From the NCBI RefSeq assembly GCF_022347765.1, contig NZ_JAKRFZ010000005.1:124001-188000 (forward strand): 64,000 bases of DNA, written 5' to 3'. The notes under the pieces were generated by a model. The model was not told the DNA's origin. It searched no databases and saw only the letters and a program-made list of their open reading frames with translations. Source of the DNA: Pseudoalteromonas sp. OOF1S-7 (GTDB lineage: Bacteria > Pseudomonadota > Gammaproteobacteria > Enterobacterales > Alteromonadaceae). Every line of letters begins with the position of its first letter. The stretch's first letter is position 1. A program made the position numbers and the translations under genes. Of the stretch, positions 17,232-29,481 are shown in pieces.

Positions 17232-17290
17232 GTGGGCGCAGATCTGTTACACTCGCGCTATTGTGCTTTTTGATATGATGTTTGCTCTCT

Positions 17291-18220
17291 ATGACTAACG
17301 CTACGCCCGATTATCAGGCTATTTTGCAACAGGTTGCACAGCAGGTGCAGCCCCTGTCTCAGCGGGGAAAAGTGGCCGATTACATCCCCGCGCTTGCCGA
17401 GCAGTCACTGGGTCAGTTTGCCATTGCATTACATACCGCCGACGGGCAAACCTTTAGTGCCGGTCACTGTGACAGCCGCTTTACCATTCAGTCTGTGTCT
17501 AAGGTGATGACCCTGACGCTGGCATTGCAGCGTTATGGCGATGAGCTGTGGCAGCGGGTGGGCAAAGAGCCGTCGGGCACCGCATTTAACTCCCTGACTC
17601 AGCTGGAGTTTGAAAATGGCATTCCCCGCAATCCCTTTATCAATGCCGGTGCCATCGTAACCTGCGATGCCTTATTCAGCCGTCTGAGTGCGCCTATCCA
17701 CACTATGCTGGAGAGCTACCGCAGCCATACTGCTAATCCTAAGGTGGGAATTAACAAGGTGGTGGCGCAGTCTGAATACGACCATCGTTATCGTAATGCC
17801 GCCATGGCCTATCTGATGAAGTCATTCGGTAACTTTGATAATCAGGTTGAAGAAGTGCTGTGGTCGTATTTTAACTTTTGCGCCATTGAGCTGAATGTGT
17901 GTGAACTGGCGCAGGCGTTTTCTTATCTTTCAACCGGCGGCATCTGTCAGCAAAGCGGTCAGCGGGTACTGAGTGCCCGGCAGACCCGGCAGCTTAATTC
18001 TTTGTTGTTCACCAGTGGCTTGTACGACGCCGCCGGAGACTTTGCCTATCGGGTAGGTATGCCGGGGAAATCCGGGGTGTCGGGCACCATCATCGCGGTG
18101 GCACCAGAGCGCTTTACGGTGGCGGTGTGGTCGCCGGGGTTAGATAAAGTGGGTAATTCTGTGGCCGGTATTGCGGCGCTGGAGCTGCTGGCTGAAAAGC
18201 TGGGCACCGCGTTGTTTTAA
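17291..18220 (+). CDS. glsA: glutaminase
   Basis: A 309-residue serine-dependent glutaminase that deamidates glutamine to glutamate and ammonia. It has the beta-lactamase-like fold signature SxxK (Ser68-Val-Ser-Lys71), NPFINAGAI, the YNNA-like substrate region HRYRNAAMAYLMKSFG, and GxSG-containing MPGKSGVSGTI near the C-terminus. Length equals that of E. coli GlsA2. The ATG at 17291 is preferred to the TTG three codons earlier on family alignment. Confidence 0.93.
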   Translation: MTNATPDYQAILQQVAQQVQPLSQRGKVADYIPALAEQSLGQFAIALHTADGQTFSAGHCDSRFTIQSVSKVMTLTLALQRYGDELWQRVGKEPSGTAFNSLTQLEFENGIPRNPFINAGAIVTCDALFSRLSAPIHTMLESYRSHTANPKVGINKVVAQSEYDHRYRNAAMAYLMKSFGNFDNQVEEVLWSYFNFCAIELNVCELAQAFSYLSTGGICQQSGQRVLSARQTRQLNSLLFTSGLYDAAGDFAYRVGMPGKSGVSGTIIAVAPERFTVAVWSPGLDKVGNSVAGIAALELLAEKLGTALF

Positions 18221-18237
18221 CCGAGTGCAGAGACATA

Positions 18238-18267
18238 AAAAATGGGAGCCTCGGCTCCCATTTTTTA
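18238..18267. terminator. bidirectional terminator between glsA and gsk
   Basis: A stem of AATGGGAGCC (18241-18250) and GGCTCCCATT (18253-18262) is flanked by A- and T-runs and serves the two convergent genes. Confidence 0.88.
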
Positions 18268-18271
18268 TTGT

Positions 18272-19576
18272 TTACTGATCCCAGTAGGTTTGTTCCAGCG
18301 AGTCTTCTCGCTCTGGCAAACCACGCGACAGGCGCGGCGAATGCTGAACTAAGACTTCGTAGCTGGCACGGTTAGCGTATTTGCTGATCTGCGCCAGTGA
18401 AGAATAGGTAATGGCATGCTGCTCATGCTTAGCCGAGTTGGGTACGTTGAGCTTATGGTAGACATTGGCTGATAAGTCGTGCAGTACCGCAGCCAGCGCA
18501 CAATCTCCGGCACCATTGGTGTTTTTGATGGTGTCCGGGCCACCCATGTAAGGGGCAGTGTGGCTGTATGCTTTGACAGGCTGTTTACAGGCACTGCGGC
18601 GCATGGCGCGGGAGAACTCATACTGGTTGAATTCAGGAATGGCCCCCGGCAGCAGCGGGTATTCGGTTTCGCGTTTTTTCTCTTCGTCCACGTAACCGGC
18701 CATAAACAGGCCTTTTGGTCCGGCGGTACAGATCACTAAGTCGACCCAGTCCAGCGCTTTGTCGGCGGCCAACAGTGGATCGTCAAAACCGGTGATGGCT
18801 TCGCCTTCTTCCTCGTTCATGGCCAGAATATCAACGTGTTTTTCAACGAATTCAGCCCACCACGCGGGGTCTTGTTCAATCAGGAACTTAGTGCCTAACG
18901 TCAATACCACCGGAACACCGGCATCGTTGGCATACTTCACCGCCTGCATGGTTGCCTGAGTCATGGTTTCTTCGCCTGAGGTACGCATCAGATAGGCGCT
19001 GATCACCAAAGCGGAGGCGTTTTCAATCAACGACTTGTCGATAGACTCTGGTTTCAGGTGGTTCATCATACCGGCGCTGATCGCGAAGGTGCGTTCGCCA
19101 CTGTCGTCAATCAGGGTAAAGCAACGGCCGATGGGACCGGGCACAGGCTGCAGGTAATCAAGATCGACGCGGCTGGAGGTGTTACACAAAAACTTATAGG
19201 CATAGCTGCCTATTTGAATGTTTTCGCTCATTACGCCCAACAATACCGAGCGGCTATCCGCCAGCACGGAGTAGTTGTGCATGGTATTGCCTATGGTGCC
19301 GCCAGCAAATTCATAGTCAATCATGTCATCACGTTTCAGGCGGTCATAGAGCGCATTGGTGACATCATTGTCTATCACTTGAGACATACCGCGTTGCAGC
19401 CCAAACTCATCAAGGAAGGCCTGATCAACCTTAGCTTCGATATCTACTACGATTTGGTCAATACCACAAATGTAGTTGCGTTTAAGTCGATCAACGACAT
19501 GTAACTGGTTAATTATGGGGTCTTTATCTTCGACTGGAAAATAATGTTTATGTCTTCTGCGGCCCGGAAATTTCAT
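18272..19576 (-). CDS. gsk: inosine/guanosine kinase
   Basis: A 434-residue PfkB-family kinase of the same length as E. coli Gsk, phosphorylating inosine and guanosine to IMP and GMP. It has the Gsk-type N-terminus MKFPGRRRHKHYFPV, and the PfkB signature with catalytic Asp in TNGAGDCALAAVLHD near the C-terminus. It works in purine salvage alongside the PRTase upstream. It is divergent from tadA with about 170 bases between. Confidence 0.95.
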   Translation of the reverse strand: MKFPGRRRHKHYFPVEDKDPIINQLHVVDRLKRNYICGIDQIVVDIEAKVDQAFLDEFGLQRGMSQVIDNDVTNALYDRLKRDDMIDYEFAGGTIGNTMHNYSVLADSRSVLLGVMSENIQIGSYAYKFLCNTSSRVDLDYLQPVPGPIGRCFTLIDDSGERTFAISAGMMNHLKPESIDKSLIENASALVISAYLMRTSGEETMTQATMQAVKYANDAGVPVVLTLGTKFLIEQDPAWWAEFVEKHVDILAMNEEEGEAITGFDDPLLAADKALDWVDLVICTAGPKGLFMAGYVDEEKKRETEYPLLPGAIPEFNQYEFSRAMRRSACKQPVKAYSHTAPYMGGPDTIKNTNGAGDCALAAVLHDLSANVYHKLNVPNSAKHEQHAITYSSLAQISKYANRASYEVLVQHSPRLSRGLPEREDSLEQTYWDQ

Positions 19577-19713
19577 GTTTTACCCGTGTGTGTTGAGCTC
19601 GTCAAATAAAAAAAGCGGCGAATTATAGCTTAAATTGATATCAATGAGCCATGGCAATTTGCTAATTTTAGCAATATAACTGTCACAGTGCGCAGTTCGC
19701 GACAATACGCTAG

Positions 19714-20423
<710 letters not shown>

Positions 20424-20541
20424 CGTAACCTCCATTTTTAGTGAGAGAACAACTACGCGCGACAGCTATATCGTAATAGTGTGTCAGCCTGATGACAGGC
20501 GCTGAAATTCACACCGGATACCTAACTGGACGCCTTGCAGA

Positions 20542-21930
20542 TCAGTGAGCGGGTTGCTCTGAGTCCGTATTGGCTTGAAGGGCCCCATTTTCGTCTAACC
20601 AGATCAGGGCGTCGTAGTACCGGCGAATATTATCTACATAGGTTACTGCCACATCGCCGCGCGCATATCCATATTTAGTCTTTCGATAGTAGCGCTTTTT
20701 AGTCAGCAGTGGTAGTCGTTTTTTCACCTCTGCCCAGCTGGTTGCATCGCCGCCCTGGCGTTTAGTCAGTTTACGCGCGTCATTGACATGACCCCAGCCA
20801 ACATTGTAGGCAGCAAGCGCGAACCAGGTTCTGTCCGGCGCACTGATCTGTTTGGGAATACGATTGATGAGCTTACGCAGATAGCGGGCGCCGCCACGGA
20901 TGTTTTGCTCCGGTTTCAGCCGGTGGGTGACGCCCACCTGCTTGGCTGTGCGTTGGGTCAGCATCATGATCCCACGTACCCCAGTAGGAGACTTGGCCCT
21001 GGGGTTCCACATCGATTCCTGATAACTCAGCGCGGCCAGTAATCGCCAGTCGAGCTGATGTTGCTCTGCGTACTGCATAAACCAGTCCTGATATTTTGGT
21101 AGCGTGGTTTTGCTGGCCTCGACAAAAGTCAGGGTATTGACGTAATTAAAGCGCTGAACATGACCAAAGTACTTTTCTTCGAGCGCCGCCAGCTGCGCAG
21201 ATTGTTGCATTCGGGCAAAGAATGGTGGCAGCAAGGCGTACACAGAATCGTCTTTGTCGTTGCGCAGTACCCAGGCAACCGGATCGGCCTGGGTGACGGA
21301 AAAGGCAATACTGACATTGGGGTGATAGCGCCGAAACAGGGCCAGTGAGTGAGAGTCGACCACTGTGTATTGTATGTCGCCGTCGATGATCCCTTGCAGC
21401 AGCTCTTCCTGATCCCGGTCATCAACGCTTTGCCAGCTGAGTTCCGGATACTGCTGCCGTGCCACTTGCAACGAGATCACATGGTGGCTGTTGGCCAGGA
21501 CGGTGACCGGGCCGGTTAATTGGGCAAAATTGCGTGGCCGGGTATTACCTTGTTTAAACACCAGCTTTTGGCTGATCTCCCGATAGCTGGGACCAAACCG
21601 AAAATGCTCGGCACGCTGCGGATGGTAAGTGAGTCCGGCTGCGGCAATGTCCAGATCGCCACTTTGCAGGCGCTCAAACAGTTTTTTCAGGCTGAAAAAG
21701 GGCACTATCTGTAGCTCAACCCCCAGTTCATCAGCAAACTGCTCAGCCAGTTCGTATTCAAACCCCTGTTCACCGCCAATGCCCTGATAAAAGGTGGCGG
21801 GTCCAACCAAAGTGCCAATGCGGATCGCTTGTTGCGCTTTGATCTTTTGTAATTGCGTGGCAGGCATTTTTTCACAGCTGCTCAAAAACAGCAGCGCGCA
21901 CAGTACCAGCACAGAGGTAAGCAAACGCAT
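20542..21930 (-). CDS. mltF: membrane-bound lytic murein transglycosylase F
   Basis: A 462-residue outer-membrane lipoprotein that cleaves peptidoglycan glycan strands to 1,6-anhydromuropeptides. A lipobox (FLSSC, Cys19) is followed by a periplasmic amino-acid-binding-like domain (about 35-265, IRIGTLVGPATFY) and a C-terminal SLT domain (about 285-435) with catalytic Glu in LAALSYQESMWNP and SPTGVRGIMMLT. The SBP-SLT fusion is diagnostic for MltF. It is divergent from purL, as in E. coli. Confidence 0.95.
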   Translation of the reverse strand: MRLLTSVLVLCALLFLSSCEKMPATQLQKIKAQQAIRIGTLVGPATFYQGIGGEQGFEYELAEQFADELGVELQIVPFFSLKKLFERLQSGDLDIAAAGLTYHPQRAEHFRFGPSYREISQKLVFKQGNTRPRNFAQLTGPVTVLANSHHVISLQVARQQYPELSWQSVDDRDQEELLQGIIDGDIQYTVVDSHSLALFRRYHPNVSIAFSVTQADPVAWVLRNDKDDSVYALLPPFFARMQQSAQLAALEEKYFGHVQRFNYVNTLTFVEASKTTLPKYQDWFMQYAEQHQLDWRLLAALSYQESMWNPRAKSPTGVRGIMMLTQRTAKQVGVTHRLKPEQNIRGGARYLRKLINRIPKQISAPDRTWFALAAYNVGWGHVNDARKLTKRQGGDATSWAEVKKRLPLLTKKRYYRKTKYGYARGDVAVTYVDNIRRYYDALIWLDENGALQANTDSEQPAH

Positions 21931-22111
21931 AAGTGACTTTTGGCTCCGGGTTAAACGAGGATGACGTGGCTTTCATGCTCGCAATTAACGGCGCTTTTGT
22001 GAAGGGGCTTTTTTTCGATAATTGCTAAATTTGAGTTAAATAAGGAGGCCAAATCGACTATAATGACGGCCCAAAATATCGTTCAATCCTTAACCCCGGA
22101 TGAAAATACCT

Positions 22112-25100
22112 ATGTTGATCCTACGTGGTGCACCTGCACTTTCTGATTTCAAAGTTCAAAAAATCCTCAAAAGCTGTAACGATGCGCAATTGCCAGTCAC
22201 CGGCGTGTATGCCGAGTTCATGCATTTTGCTGATCTGACAGCGGAACTTTCTGAGTCTGAACTGGACAAGCTGAGCAAGCTTTTAAAGTACGGCCCGACC
22301 ATTGCCGAACATGCGCCTGAAGGAACCCTGATCTTAGTGACGCCGCGAATTGGCACGATTTCGCCCTGGGCGTCTAAAGCCACAGACATTGCCAACAACT
22401 GTGGTCTGGATAAAGTACACCGCGTGGAGCGTGGTATTGCCTACTATGTTGAGGGCGTGCTGAGCGCAGAGCAGATAGCTGAGGTAGCTAAACTATTGCA
22501 CGACCGCATGACCGAGTCAGTGCACAGCCAACTGGAAGACGCGGGTCAGTTATTCCGCGTTGAAGAGCCGCGCCCAATGTCATCTGTAGACATTCTTGGC
22601 GGTGGCCGTGAAGCGCTTGTGACGGCAAACGTAGAGCAAGGTTTCGCACTGGCGGATGACGAAATTGACTACCTGGTAGAAAACTTCACAAAACTGGGTC
22701 GTAACCCGAACGACATCGAGCTATTCATGTTCGCACAGGCGAACTCTGAGCACTGTCGTCACAAAATTTTCAACGCCGACTGGACAATCGACGGCGTAGA
22801 GCAGCCAAAGTCGCTGTTCAAAATGATCAAAAATACCTTTGAGACGCACCCGGAAAATGTTTTATCTGCTTATAAAGATAACGCGGCGGTCATGAAGGGC
22901 TCAAAAGCGGGTCGTTTCTTCCCGAATAAAGAAGGCGAGTACAGCTACAATCAGGAAAACATCGAGATCCTGATGAAGGTTGAAACCCACAACCACCCAA
23001 CAGCGATTGCGCCATTCTCTGGCGCATCAACGGGTTCTGGTGGTGAAATTCGTGACGAAGGTGCAACGGGCCGTGGTTCTAAGCCTAAAGCAGGTCTGGT
23101 TGGTTTTACTGTTTCTAACCTGCGCATTCCGGGCTTTGAACAGCCGTGGGAAAGCAACTTCGGTAAACCTGGCCGTATCGTTGATGCACTCGACATCATG
23201 ATCGACGGCCCTCTGGGTGGCGCGGCATTTAACAACGAATTTGGTCGTCCTAATCTGCTGGGTTACTTCCGTACCTACGAAGAAAAAGTGAACAGCCACA
23301 ACGGCGAAGAGGTACGTGGTTACCACAAGCCGATTATGCTTGCCGGTGGTCTGGGTAACATCCGTACTGAGCATGTGCAAAAGGGTGAAATCCCGGTTGG
23401 CGCTAAGCTAATTGCTCTGGGTGGCCCGGCGATGAACATTGGCCTGGGTGGTGGTGCTGCCTCATCCATGGCTTCTGGTCAGTCAAACGAAGACCTGGAT
23501 TTTGCTTCGGTACAGCGTGAAAACCCGGAAATGGAGCGTCGTTGTCAGGAAGTGATCGACAAGTGCTGGCAGCTGGGTGATGAAAACCCCATCGCGTTTA
23601 TCCACGATGTGGGCGCGGGTGGTCTTTCTAATGCTTTCCCTGAACTGGTGGACGACGGTGGTCGTGGTGGTAAATTCCAGCTGCGTAATATCCCGAACGA
23701 TGAGCCGGGCATGGCACCACACGAGATCTGGTGTAACGAATCACAAGAACGTTATGTACTTGCCGTAGCGGCAGAAGACTTTGCGCGTTTTGAAGAGATC
23801 TGTAAGCGTGAGCGCGCACAATACGCCGTCATTGGTGAAGCAACTGAAGAGCGTCACCTGACAGTTGCGGATAGCCACTTTGATAACAACCCGGTTGATC
23901 TTCCGCTTGACGTATTACTTGGTAAAGCCCCTAAGATGCACCGTGACGTTGAGTCAAAAAAGGTATCTGGTGAAGCACTTAACACTGACAGCATCGACGT
24001 AGAGGAAGCCGCTAAGCGTTTACTTCGTCTGCCTACTATCGCTGAGAAAACATTCCTTATCACCATTGGTGACCGTACGGTGACAGGCCTGGTGGCACGT
24101 GATCAGATGGTTGGTCCCTGGCAGGTACCTGTAGCAAACTGTGCAGTAACGGCAGCGGCGTTTGACACTTACCACGGTGAAGCCATGTCAATGGGTGAGC
24201 GTACACCTGCGGCACTGCTAAACTATGGTGCATCGGCACGTTTAGCCGTCGCAGAAGCGTTAACGAATATTGCTGGCGCAAACATTGGTGGTCTTGAGAA
24301 CATTAAGCTATCTGCAAACTGGATGGCCGCAGCGGGTCACCCGGGTGAAGACGCAGGCCTTTACGAAGCGGTTAAAGCCGTAGGTGAAGAGCTGTGTCCG
24401 GCACTTGGCCTGACTATTCCGGTGGGTAAAGACTCAATGTCGATGAAGACAACATGGCAAGACAACGGTGAAGACAAAGCGGTAACAGCACCACTTTCTT
24501 TGATCATCACTGCATTTGGCCGTGTTGAAGACATTCGTAAAACAGTCACACCTCAGCTTCGCACTGATAAAGGCGACTCAAGCCTGATCCTGGTGGATTT
24601 AGGTGCAGGTCAAAACCGTATGGGTGCATCAAGCCTGGCACAGGTTTACAAGCAACTGGGTGACAAGACGCCAGACGTTGATAGCCCTGAGCTGTTAAAA
24701 GGCTTCTACAACGCGATGCAGGCACTGGTAGCCGACGAGAAGCTATTGGCTTACCACGACCGTTCAGACGGTGGTTTATTCACAACGGTAGCGGAAATGG
24801 CCTTCGCAGGTCACACAGGTGTGACAGTAAACCTGGATAGCCTGACAGGCTCTGACATCGAAGCACTTTACAACGAAGAGCTGGGTGCCGTCATTCAGGT
24901 TCGAAATTCCGACCTTGCAGCAGTTGAAGCCGTGTTAGCTGATAACGGCCTTGGCGCAATCAGCCATACTATCGGTGCACTAAATACAGAAGACAAAGTG
25001 ATCTTCAACCGTGGTGGCGAAGTTGTACTTGCCAATACACGTACTGAACTACGTACTATCTGGGCTGAAACAACTTACAAGATGCAGGCACTGCGTGATA

Positions 25101-25996
25101 ACCCTGAGTGTGCTAAGCAAGAGTTTGATGCGAAATTTGACGAAAAAGATCCTGGTCTTAACGTTAAACTGAGCTTCGACATCAATGAAGACGTAGCAGC
25201 ACCTTATATTGCAACCGGTGCTAAGCCTAAGATGGCCATTCTGCGTGAGCAAGGGGTTAACTCACACGTTGAAATGGCGGCCGCATTTAACCGTGCAGGC
25301 TTTGCTGCGGTAGACGTACACATGAGTGACATCCTGGAAGGTCGCCTGACGCTGGAGCAGTTCAAAGGTCTGGTAGCCTGTGGTGGTTTCTCTTACGGTG
25401 ACGTACTGGGTGCTGGTGAAGGCTGGGCTAAGTCAATTCTGTTCAATGACATGGCACGCGAACAGTTCCAAACCTTCTTTGAGCGCCAGGATACGTTCAG
25501 CTTAGGTGTGTGTAACGGCTGTCAGATGCTATCAACCCTGAAAGAGCTGATCCCGGGCACTGAGCACTGGCCACGTTTTGTAACTAACAAGTCAGAGCGT
25601 TTTGAAGCACGTTTCAGCCTTGTTGAAGTACAAGAAAGCCCGTCAGTATTCTTCCAGGGTATGGCTGGTTCTCGTATGCCAATCGCAGTCTCTCACGGTG
25701 AAGGTCATGCTGAGTTTGCCAACGACGCAGCAGTGAAAGCGGCACTTGAGTCTGGCACAGTAGCGGTTCAGTACGTGGATAACTTTGGTAAGCCAACCAC
25801 GCAATACCCGAACAACCCGAATGGTTCACCAGAAGGTATTACCGGTATTACATCGCTTGACGGTCGTGCTACTGTGATGATGCCACACCCGGAGCGTGTA
25901 TTCCGTGCCGTCGCTAACTCCTGGCACCCGGACGAGTGGAAAGAAGATAGCCCGTGGATGCGCATGTTCCGCAACGCACGTAAGAACGTGAGTTAA
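22112..25996 (+). CDS. purL: phosphoribosylformylglycinamidine synthase
   Basis: The large single-chain FGAM synthase (1294 residues), which makes FGAM from FGAR, glutamine and ATP in purine synthesis. In order it has a PurS-like N-terminal part, the linker, two AIR-synthase-like halves ([24 protein letters not shown]) and a C-terminal class I glutaminase domain (LGVCNGCQM with nucleophile Cys; SHGEGHAEF). Family members begin near MxILRGxPALS, which favours ATG 22112; ATG 22100 is also in frame. A perfect terminator follows. No PurR operator was found. Confidence 0.96.
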   Translation: MLILRGAPALSDFKVQKILKSCNDAQLPVTGVYAEFMHFADLTAELSESELDKLSKLLKYGPTIAEHAPEGTLILVTPRIGTISPWASKATDIANNCGLDKVHRVERGIAYYVEGVLSAEQIAEVAKLLHDRMTESVHSQLEDAGQLFRVEEPRPMSSVDILGGGREALVTANVEQGFALADDEIDYLVENFTKLGRNPNDIELFMFAQANSEHCRHKIFNADWTIDGVEQPKSLFKMIKNTFETHPENVLSAYKDNAAVMKGSKAGRFFPNKEGEYSYNQENIEILMKVETHNHPTAIAPFSGASTGSGGEIRDEGATGRGSKPKAGLVGFTVSNLRIPGFEQPWESNFGKPGRIVDALDIMIDGPLGGAAFNNEFGRPNLLGYFRTYEEKVNSHNGEEVRGYHKPIMLAGGLGNIRTEHVQKGEIPVGAKLIALGGPAMNIGLGGGAASSMASGQSNEDLDFASVQRENPEMERRCQEVIDKCWQLGDENPIAFIHDVGAGGLSNAFPELVDDGGRGGKFQLRNIPNDEPGMAPHEIWCNESQERYVLAVAAEDFARFEEICKRERAQYAVIGEATEERHLTVADSHFDNNPVDLPLDVLLGKAPKMHRDVESKKVSGEALNTDSIDVEEAAKRLLRLPTIAEKTFLITIGDRTVTGLVARDQMVGPWQVPVANCAVTAAAFDTYHGEAMSMGERTPAALLNYGASARLAVAEALTNIAGANIGGLENIKLSANWMAAAGHPGEDAGLYEAVKAVGEELCPALGLTIPVGKDSMSMKTTWQDNGEDKAVTAPLSLIITAFGRVEDIRKTVTPQLRTDKGDSSLILVDLGAGQNRMGASSLAQVYKQLGDKTPDVDSPELLKGFYNAMQALVADEKLLAYHDRSDGGLFTTVAEMAFAGHTGVTVNLDSLTGSDIEALYNEELGAVIQVRNSDLAAVEAVLADNGLGAISHTIGALNTEDKVIFNRGGEVVLANTRTELRTIWAETTYKMQALRDNPECAKQEFDAKFDEKDPGLNVKLSFDINEDVAAPYIATGAKPKMAILREQGVNSHVEMAAAFNRAGFAAVDVHMSDILEGRLTLEQFKGLVACGGFSYGDVLGAGEGWAKSILFNDMAREQFQTFFERQDTFSLGVCNGCQMLSTLKELIPGTEHWPRFVTNKSERFEARFSLVEVQESPSVFFQGMAGSRMPIAVSHGEGHAEFANDAAVKAALESGTVAVQYVDNFGKPTTQYPNNPNGSPEGITGITSLDGRATVMMPHPERVFRAVANSWHPDEWKEDSPWMRMFRNARKNVS

Positions 25997-26015
25997 TTGA
26001 AAACTCAATAGTATG

Positions 26016-26042
26016 AAAAAGGTCACTTCAGTGACCTTTTTT
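26016..26042 (+). terminator. purL terminator
   Basis: An 11-bp stem AAAAAGGTCAC (26016-26026) with GTGACCTTTTT (26031-26041), four-base loop and T-run. Confidence 0.92.
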
Positions 26043-26199
26043 ATTGCTCACAAATTCATCCTGTTCATGGTTTAGTATTATTTGTCCTTTATACTTTCCG
26101 TCCTTAAGTTTTTTATGTAAATACCGATACAATGGTTGAGTTAGAGGTACTTCTGGCCGCAAGGATCCGGAGTCCAATAATGGCAATCAAGGAGTGAGT

Positions 26200-26742
26200 A
26201 TGGACATACAAATACACCCGGGCAGTGCTTTAGCACACAAGCCGGCATCGCATGCACCAGTTCACAGTAACAGCGATGAGGCGTTGAATGTGAATGCTCA
26301 ACAAGAGACTCAGGATAGCAAAGAAGCTGAGGTCATCCCCCCACTGCTGTCAAAAGAGCTAGACGAAGAAGCGGGGCAGTACAAAGAAGATAACCCGGTA
26401 TTCAAAGAGGATTATGAGGACCTGGAAAAAGCCATGGAAGTTATCCAGGCGTTGATCCGTAAACTACAGGCACAGCTCAGTAAGCTGATACAATCTGTGC
26501 AGCAGCGCCCTTTGCAAATACGGCAAAACGAAGAAACAGAAGCGTCAACAGACTCAGTACCGGTTGAGCACATAGGATTAAAGCAGTACCGTGACAGCGC
26601 TAAAGTGGACGAAATCGCATTACTGGAACAGCAGTTGTCTGAATACAAGCAGCTGGAAGCAGATATTCGCGTCAATATGATCAAAATGATCCTCGCGGAG
26701 CGAGAGCGACTCGAAGAACTAAAGAAACAGGGCCAGTTGTAA
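26200..26742 (+). CDS. cytoplasmic coiled-coil protein, hypothetical
   Basis: A 180-residue acidic protein with no signal peptide or membrane segment. After a low-complexity, His/Ala/Ser-rich N-terminus it has predicted coiled coils at about 70-105 and 140-180 (EQQLSEYKQLEADI, AERERLEELKKQ). The ATG at 26200 has AAGGAG well placed upstream; the GTG two codons earlier overlaps that site. I do not recognise the family. It stands alone upstream of the ydbH operon. Confidence 0.65.
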   Translation: MDIQIHPGSALAHKPASHAPVHSNSDEALNVNAQQETQDSKEAEVIPPLLSKELDEEAGQYKEDNPVFKEDYEDLEKAMEVIQALIRKLQAQLSKLIQSVQQRPLQIRQNEETEASTDSVPVEHIGLKQYRDSAKVDEIALLEQQLSEYKQLEADIRVNMIKMILAERERLEELKKQGQL

Positions 26743-26877
26743 GCGAATTTACTGACCAGCAGGTAACAAACCTGTAAGGGACTTTTGCAAACTTAACATC
26801 TTCTTACTGTAGCAGGCATTACATCGGCATTAAGATCCCTTACACTTAAGCGAGTTTTCAATAAGTACCTGGTACCG

Positions 26878-29466
26878 ATGCGGCGTTTTTTTCTTATTCT
26901 GTTATTTGCCCTGTTTACGATAGGGATCACTGTTTATTATTTTCGCGTGCCTCTGACACTCACCATTGGCAAGCAGATACTGACTGAAGAGCAGGGCTTG
27001 TTGGAGTGTCTCGACTGGTCAGTAGACAGCTGGGACAGATTGGCCATAGAGCGGCTGTGCTGGCGCAGTGATGCCATATCGGTGGAGCTCAGTAATGCCA
27101 CCTTTGACGGCGATCATTTGCAGGTGAGCAATATGAGTGTGGTCCATCGTGCGGTTGAGACTGCAAGCGACACTGAGGTGGTGCACACGCCTGCGCCTTT
27201 ACAGCTTGATTTGCCAGAGGGCATGCCGACACTCCAGATTGAGGCACTCACCGTATCGAGTTTCTTGTTACCAGCGCCGCTGAACCTGAGCGTAACCCAG
27301 CGCGATGACTTTGCGTTTACTATCAGCGGGGATGTAGAAGCCGATATCGACTTGTATGATACTGAACTGCTCAGTGCGTTGAAACTATCTAGCCCCGCTG
27401 TACAGAATGTGTTGCGTCAGGCCAACTTACCCGTGGAAGTGTCGGCTTTGGCAGGGGTTGTTGAAACTCGTTTTGATGGCCTGACGGTCAACGCAGATAT
27501 CCAGTTACAGAGCACATTGAGCTATGCCTTGCCTCAGTGCCAGCCTGAGATTCAGGTCAATGGCGTGATCACCGGGCGGTGGGATTTGAGTAGCCAAAGT
27601 GGCAAAGTGGATCTGAGCCAGTTGCCTGTCGATGTGAGCGTACCTGAGTGTGAGTCACTGCTTGCAAAACTCCCACAGACCTGGCAAAACAGCCTTTGGT
27701 CGGCACAATGGCGAGCCCAAATCACCGAGCCGGTGACGCTGAATGCGGACAAGGTAAGCTTGCCTGAATTGCGTGTGTCTGATGGCAATGGCGTTACTTC
27801 AGTCACACTCAGTGATTTGGCATATCAGGTTAGCGGGCAGCAGGTGCGCAGTAAACTGATGCTCTCACATCACAGCGACGCGCTTAATCTGTTGGAGGCA
27901 CAAGTCGACATGTTGCTTGCTGGCACACAATTGGATAGCAAGGGCACAGTCACCATTGAGGTGGCGCAGGCGCCGGCTGAGCTAGCCGTTAACTGGCAGG
28001 ACTTAACTTTACGCAGCGAGTTTGCGTTGCTGGGCACTGTCACAGAGCAGTTAAATTTAACCTTTGCAGTGCAACCCCAGGCAAAGACTGTGACAGCAGA
28101 CAACCTGAGCCTGGAGGCGCTTTCGACCAGGCTGTCTGGTCAAGCCACATTCGATTTGGCTAAGCAAGATGATTCCGCGACAAAAGCCCCATTTAAATTG
28201 CTGCAATGGCAGCTCAATTCTGATGTAGAGCGTTATCTGATCAGTGGCGTACAGGGGCGCAATCTGAGCATCACAGGGCATGGTGATGTTAATGCCATGC
28301 TGGCAGCTACTGTACATAGCGATATTCGGATTGGCTCCTTTAAACGTCAGGAAGTGAGAGGCAAAGACTTACATCAGCAGCTTGAGTTCAGTGGTCAATT
28401 GCACAGCGAGGGCCCGGTTGGCAAGCTAACGGGCAGCTCGGTTATTGAGTTGCTGGCTCACCCTCAACTGGTGCTCAGAGATGTCGAGATGCGAACGAGC
28501 GGCAGTATTGCGGGAAGTGAACAACTGGCGCTGAATCACACACTGACCCTGGACAACCTGGAGTTACAGCTGGCGCATCGTCTGGAAGCCGGGTTAATGC
28601 CATTTACCCTGACACTGGCCGATCATGGTCTGGGCGCAGTTCAGTCACTGGCCAGCCAGTTTGTGCCTAAACTTAAAATTGAGCAGGGTCTGATCAATGC
28701 TCAGGTTACGGGTGAGCTGACGCGCCAGACTTTTGATTTTGAAATGAATGTGGATGACGCCGCGTTTTTATATGAGCACCACTATGTGTCGGAGCTGGAC
28801 CTGCCAATGAAGGGCAAGTGGCATGCGGGTGAGCTGATGATTGAACCTGCGCCACTGAGTATCACCGAGGTGCGCTCGGGTGCTGTGTTGACAGACGTAC
28901 AAGGTCAGATAACTTCAGACAGCAATATGCCGGTGTTACGTCAGTTCAGGGCCAATGTGTTTGGCGGTCAGTTAGCGGCTGAGCAGATCTTACTGAGTAA
29001 GCAAGATCAGGAGATTTTAGTGACGGCCAGCGACCTGGATCTGATGCTGATCTCAGAAGCGGGCCGAGAGTCGGGCGTTGAGTTACATGGCCAGGTATCC
29101 GGCAGACTGCCGGTGTTTATACGCAACGGGCAGGCCGAGATCCGTGATGGCTATCTCAGCAATGTGGTGGATAGTATGCTCAAGGTAGAGGATAATGCAT
29201 CATTCAACGCGTTAAAGTCTCAGCGTCCGGAATTACAAACGGTGTTTGGTGTACTGGACGAGTTGAGTATTGAAACATTAAGTGCTGACGTGAACATGGC
29301 ACAAAACGGGCAGCTGGAATTGGCTGTGAAAATTGCCGGTGAAAACAAACAGCAAAAACAGCCCGTGAATTTTAATTATACGCACAGTGAAAATATTTAT
29401 ACCCTGTTCAGGGCATTGCGCCTGAGCGATGAAATTACTCAGGAAGTGGAAAAAGCTTTAAACTAA
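26878..29466 (+). CDS. ydbH: AsmA-like intermembrane phospholipid transport protein YdbH
   Basis: An 862-residue protein with a single N-terminal membrane helix (FLILLFALFTIGITVYYF) and a long beta-rich periplasmic body, close in size to E. coli YdbH (DUF3971-type C-terminal domain). By established work on E. coli, YdbH, TamB and YhdP are partly redundant bridges that carry phospholipids to the outer membrane, and YdbH acts with the lipoprotein YnbE. The same three-gene order is kept here: ynbE begins 15 bases later. Confidence 0.88.
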   Translation: MRRFFLILLFALFTIGITVYYFRVPLTLTIGKQILTEEQGLLECLDWSVDSWDRLAIERLCWRSDAISVELSNATFDGDHLQVSNMSVVHRAVETASDTEVVHTPAPLQLDLPEGMPTLQIEALTVSSFLLPAPLNLSVTQRDDFAFTISGDVEADIDLYDTELLSALKLSSPAVQNVLRQANLPVEVSALAGVVETRFDGLTVNADIQLQSTLSYALPQCQPEIQVNGVITGRWDLSSQSGKVDLSQLPVDVSVPECESLLAKLPQTWQNSLWSAQWRAQITEPVTLNADKVSLPELRVSDGNGVTSVTLSDLAYQVSGQQVRSKLMLSHHSDALNLLEAQVDMLLAGTQLDSKGTVTIEVAQAPAELAVNWQDLTLRSEFALLGTVTEQLNLTFAVQPQAKTVTADNLSLEALSTRLSGQATFDLAKQDDSATKAPFKLLQWQLNSDVERYLISGVQGRNLSITGHGDVNAMLAATVHSDIRIGSFKRQEVRGKDLHQQLEFSGQLHSEGPVGKLTGSSVIELLAHPQLVLRDVEMRTSGSIAGSEQLALNHTLTLDNLELQLAHRLEAGLMPFTLTLADHGLGAVQSLASQFVPKLKIEQGLINAQVTGELTRQTFDFEMNVDDAAFLYEHHYVSELDLPMKGKWHAGELMIEPAPLSITEVRSGAVLTDVQGQITSDSNMPVLRQFRANVFGGQLAAEQILLSKQDQEILVTASDLDLMLISEAGRESGVELHGQVSGRLPVFIRNGQAEIRDGYLSNVVDSMLKVEDNASFNALKSQRPELQTVFGVLDELSIETLSADVNMAQNGQLELAVKIAGENKQQKQPVNFNYTHSENIYTLFRALRLSDEITQEVEKALN

Positions 29467-29481
29467 TAGGAGCAACTCAGC

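Noticed and set aside
22951..23380. Long open frames opposite purL
   Set aside because: They are antisense shadows of a strongly codon-biased gene, lacking ribosome sites and recognisable domains.
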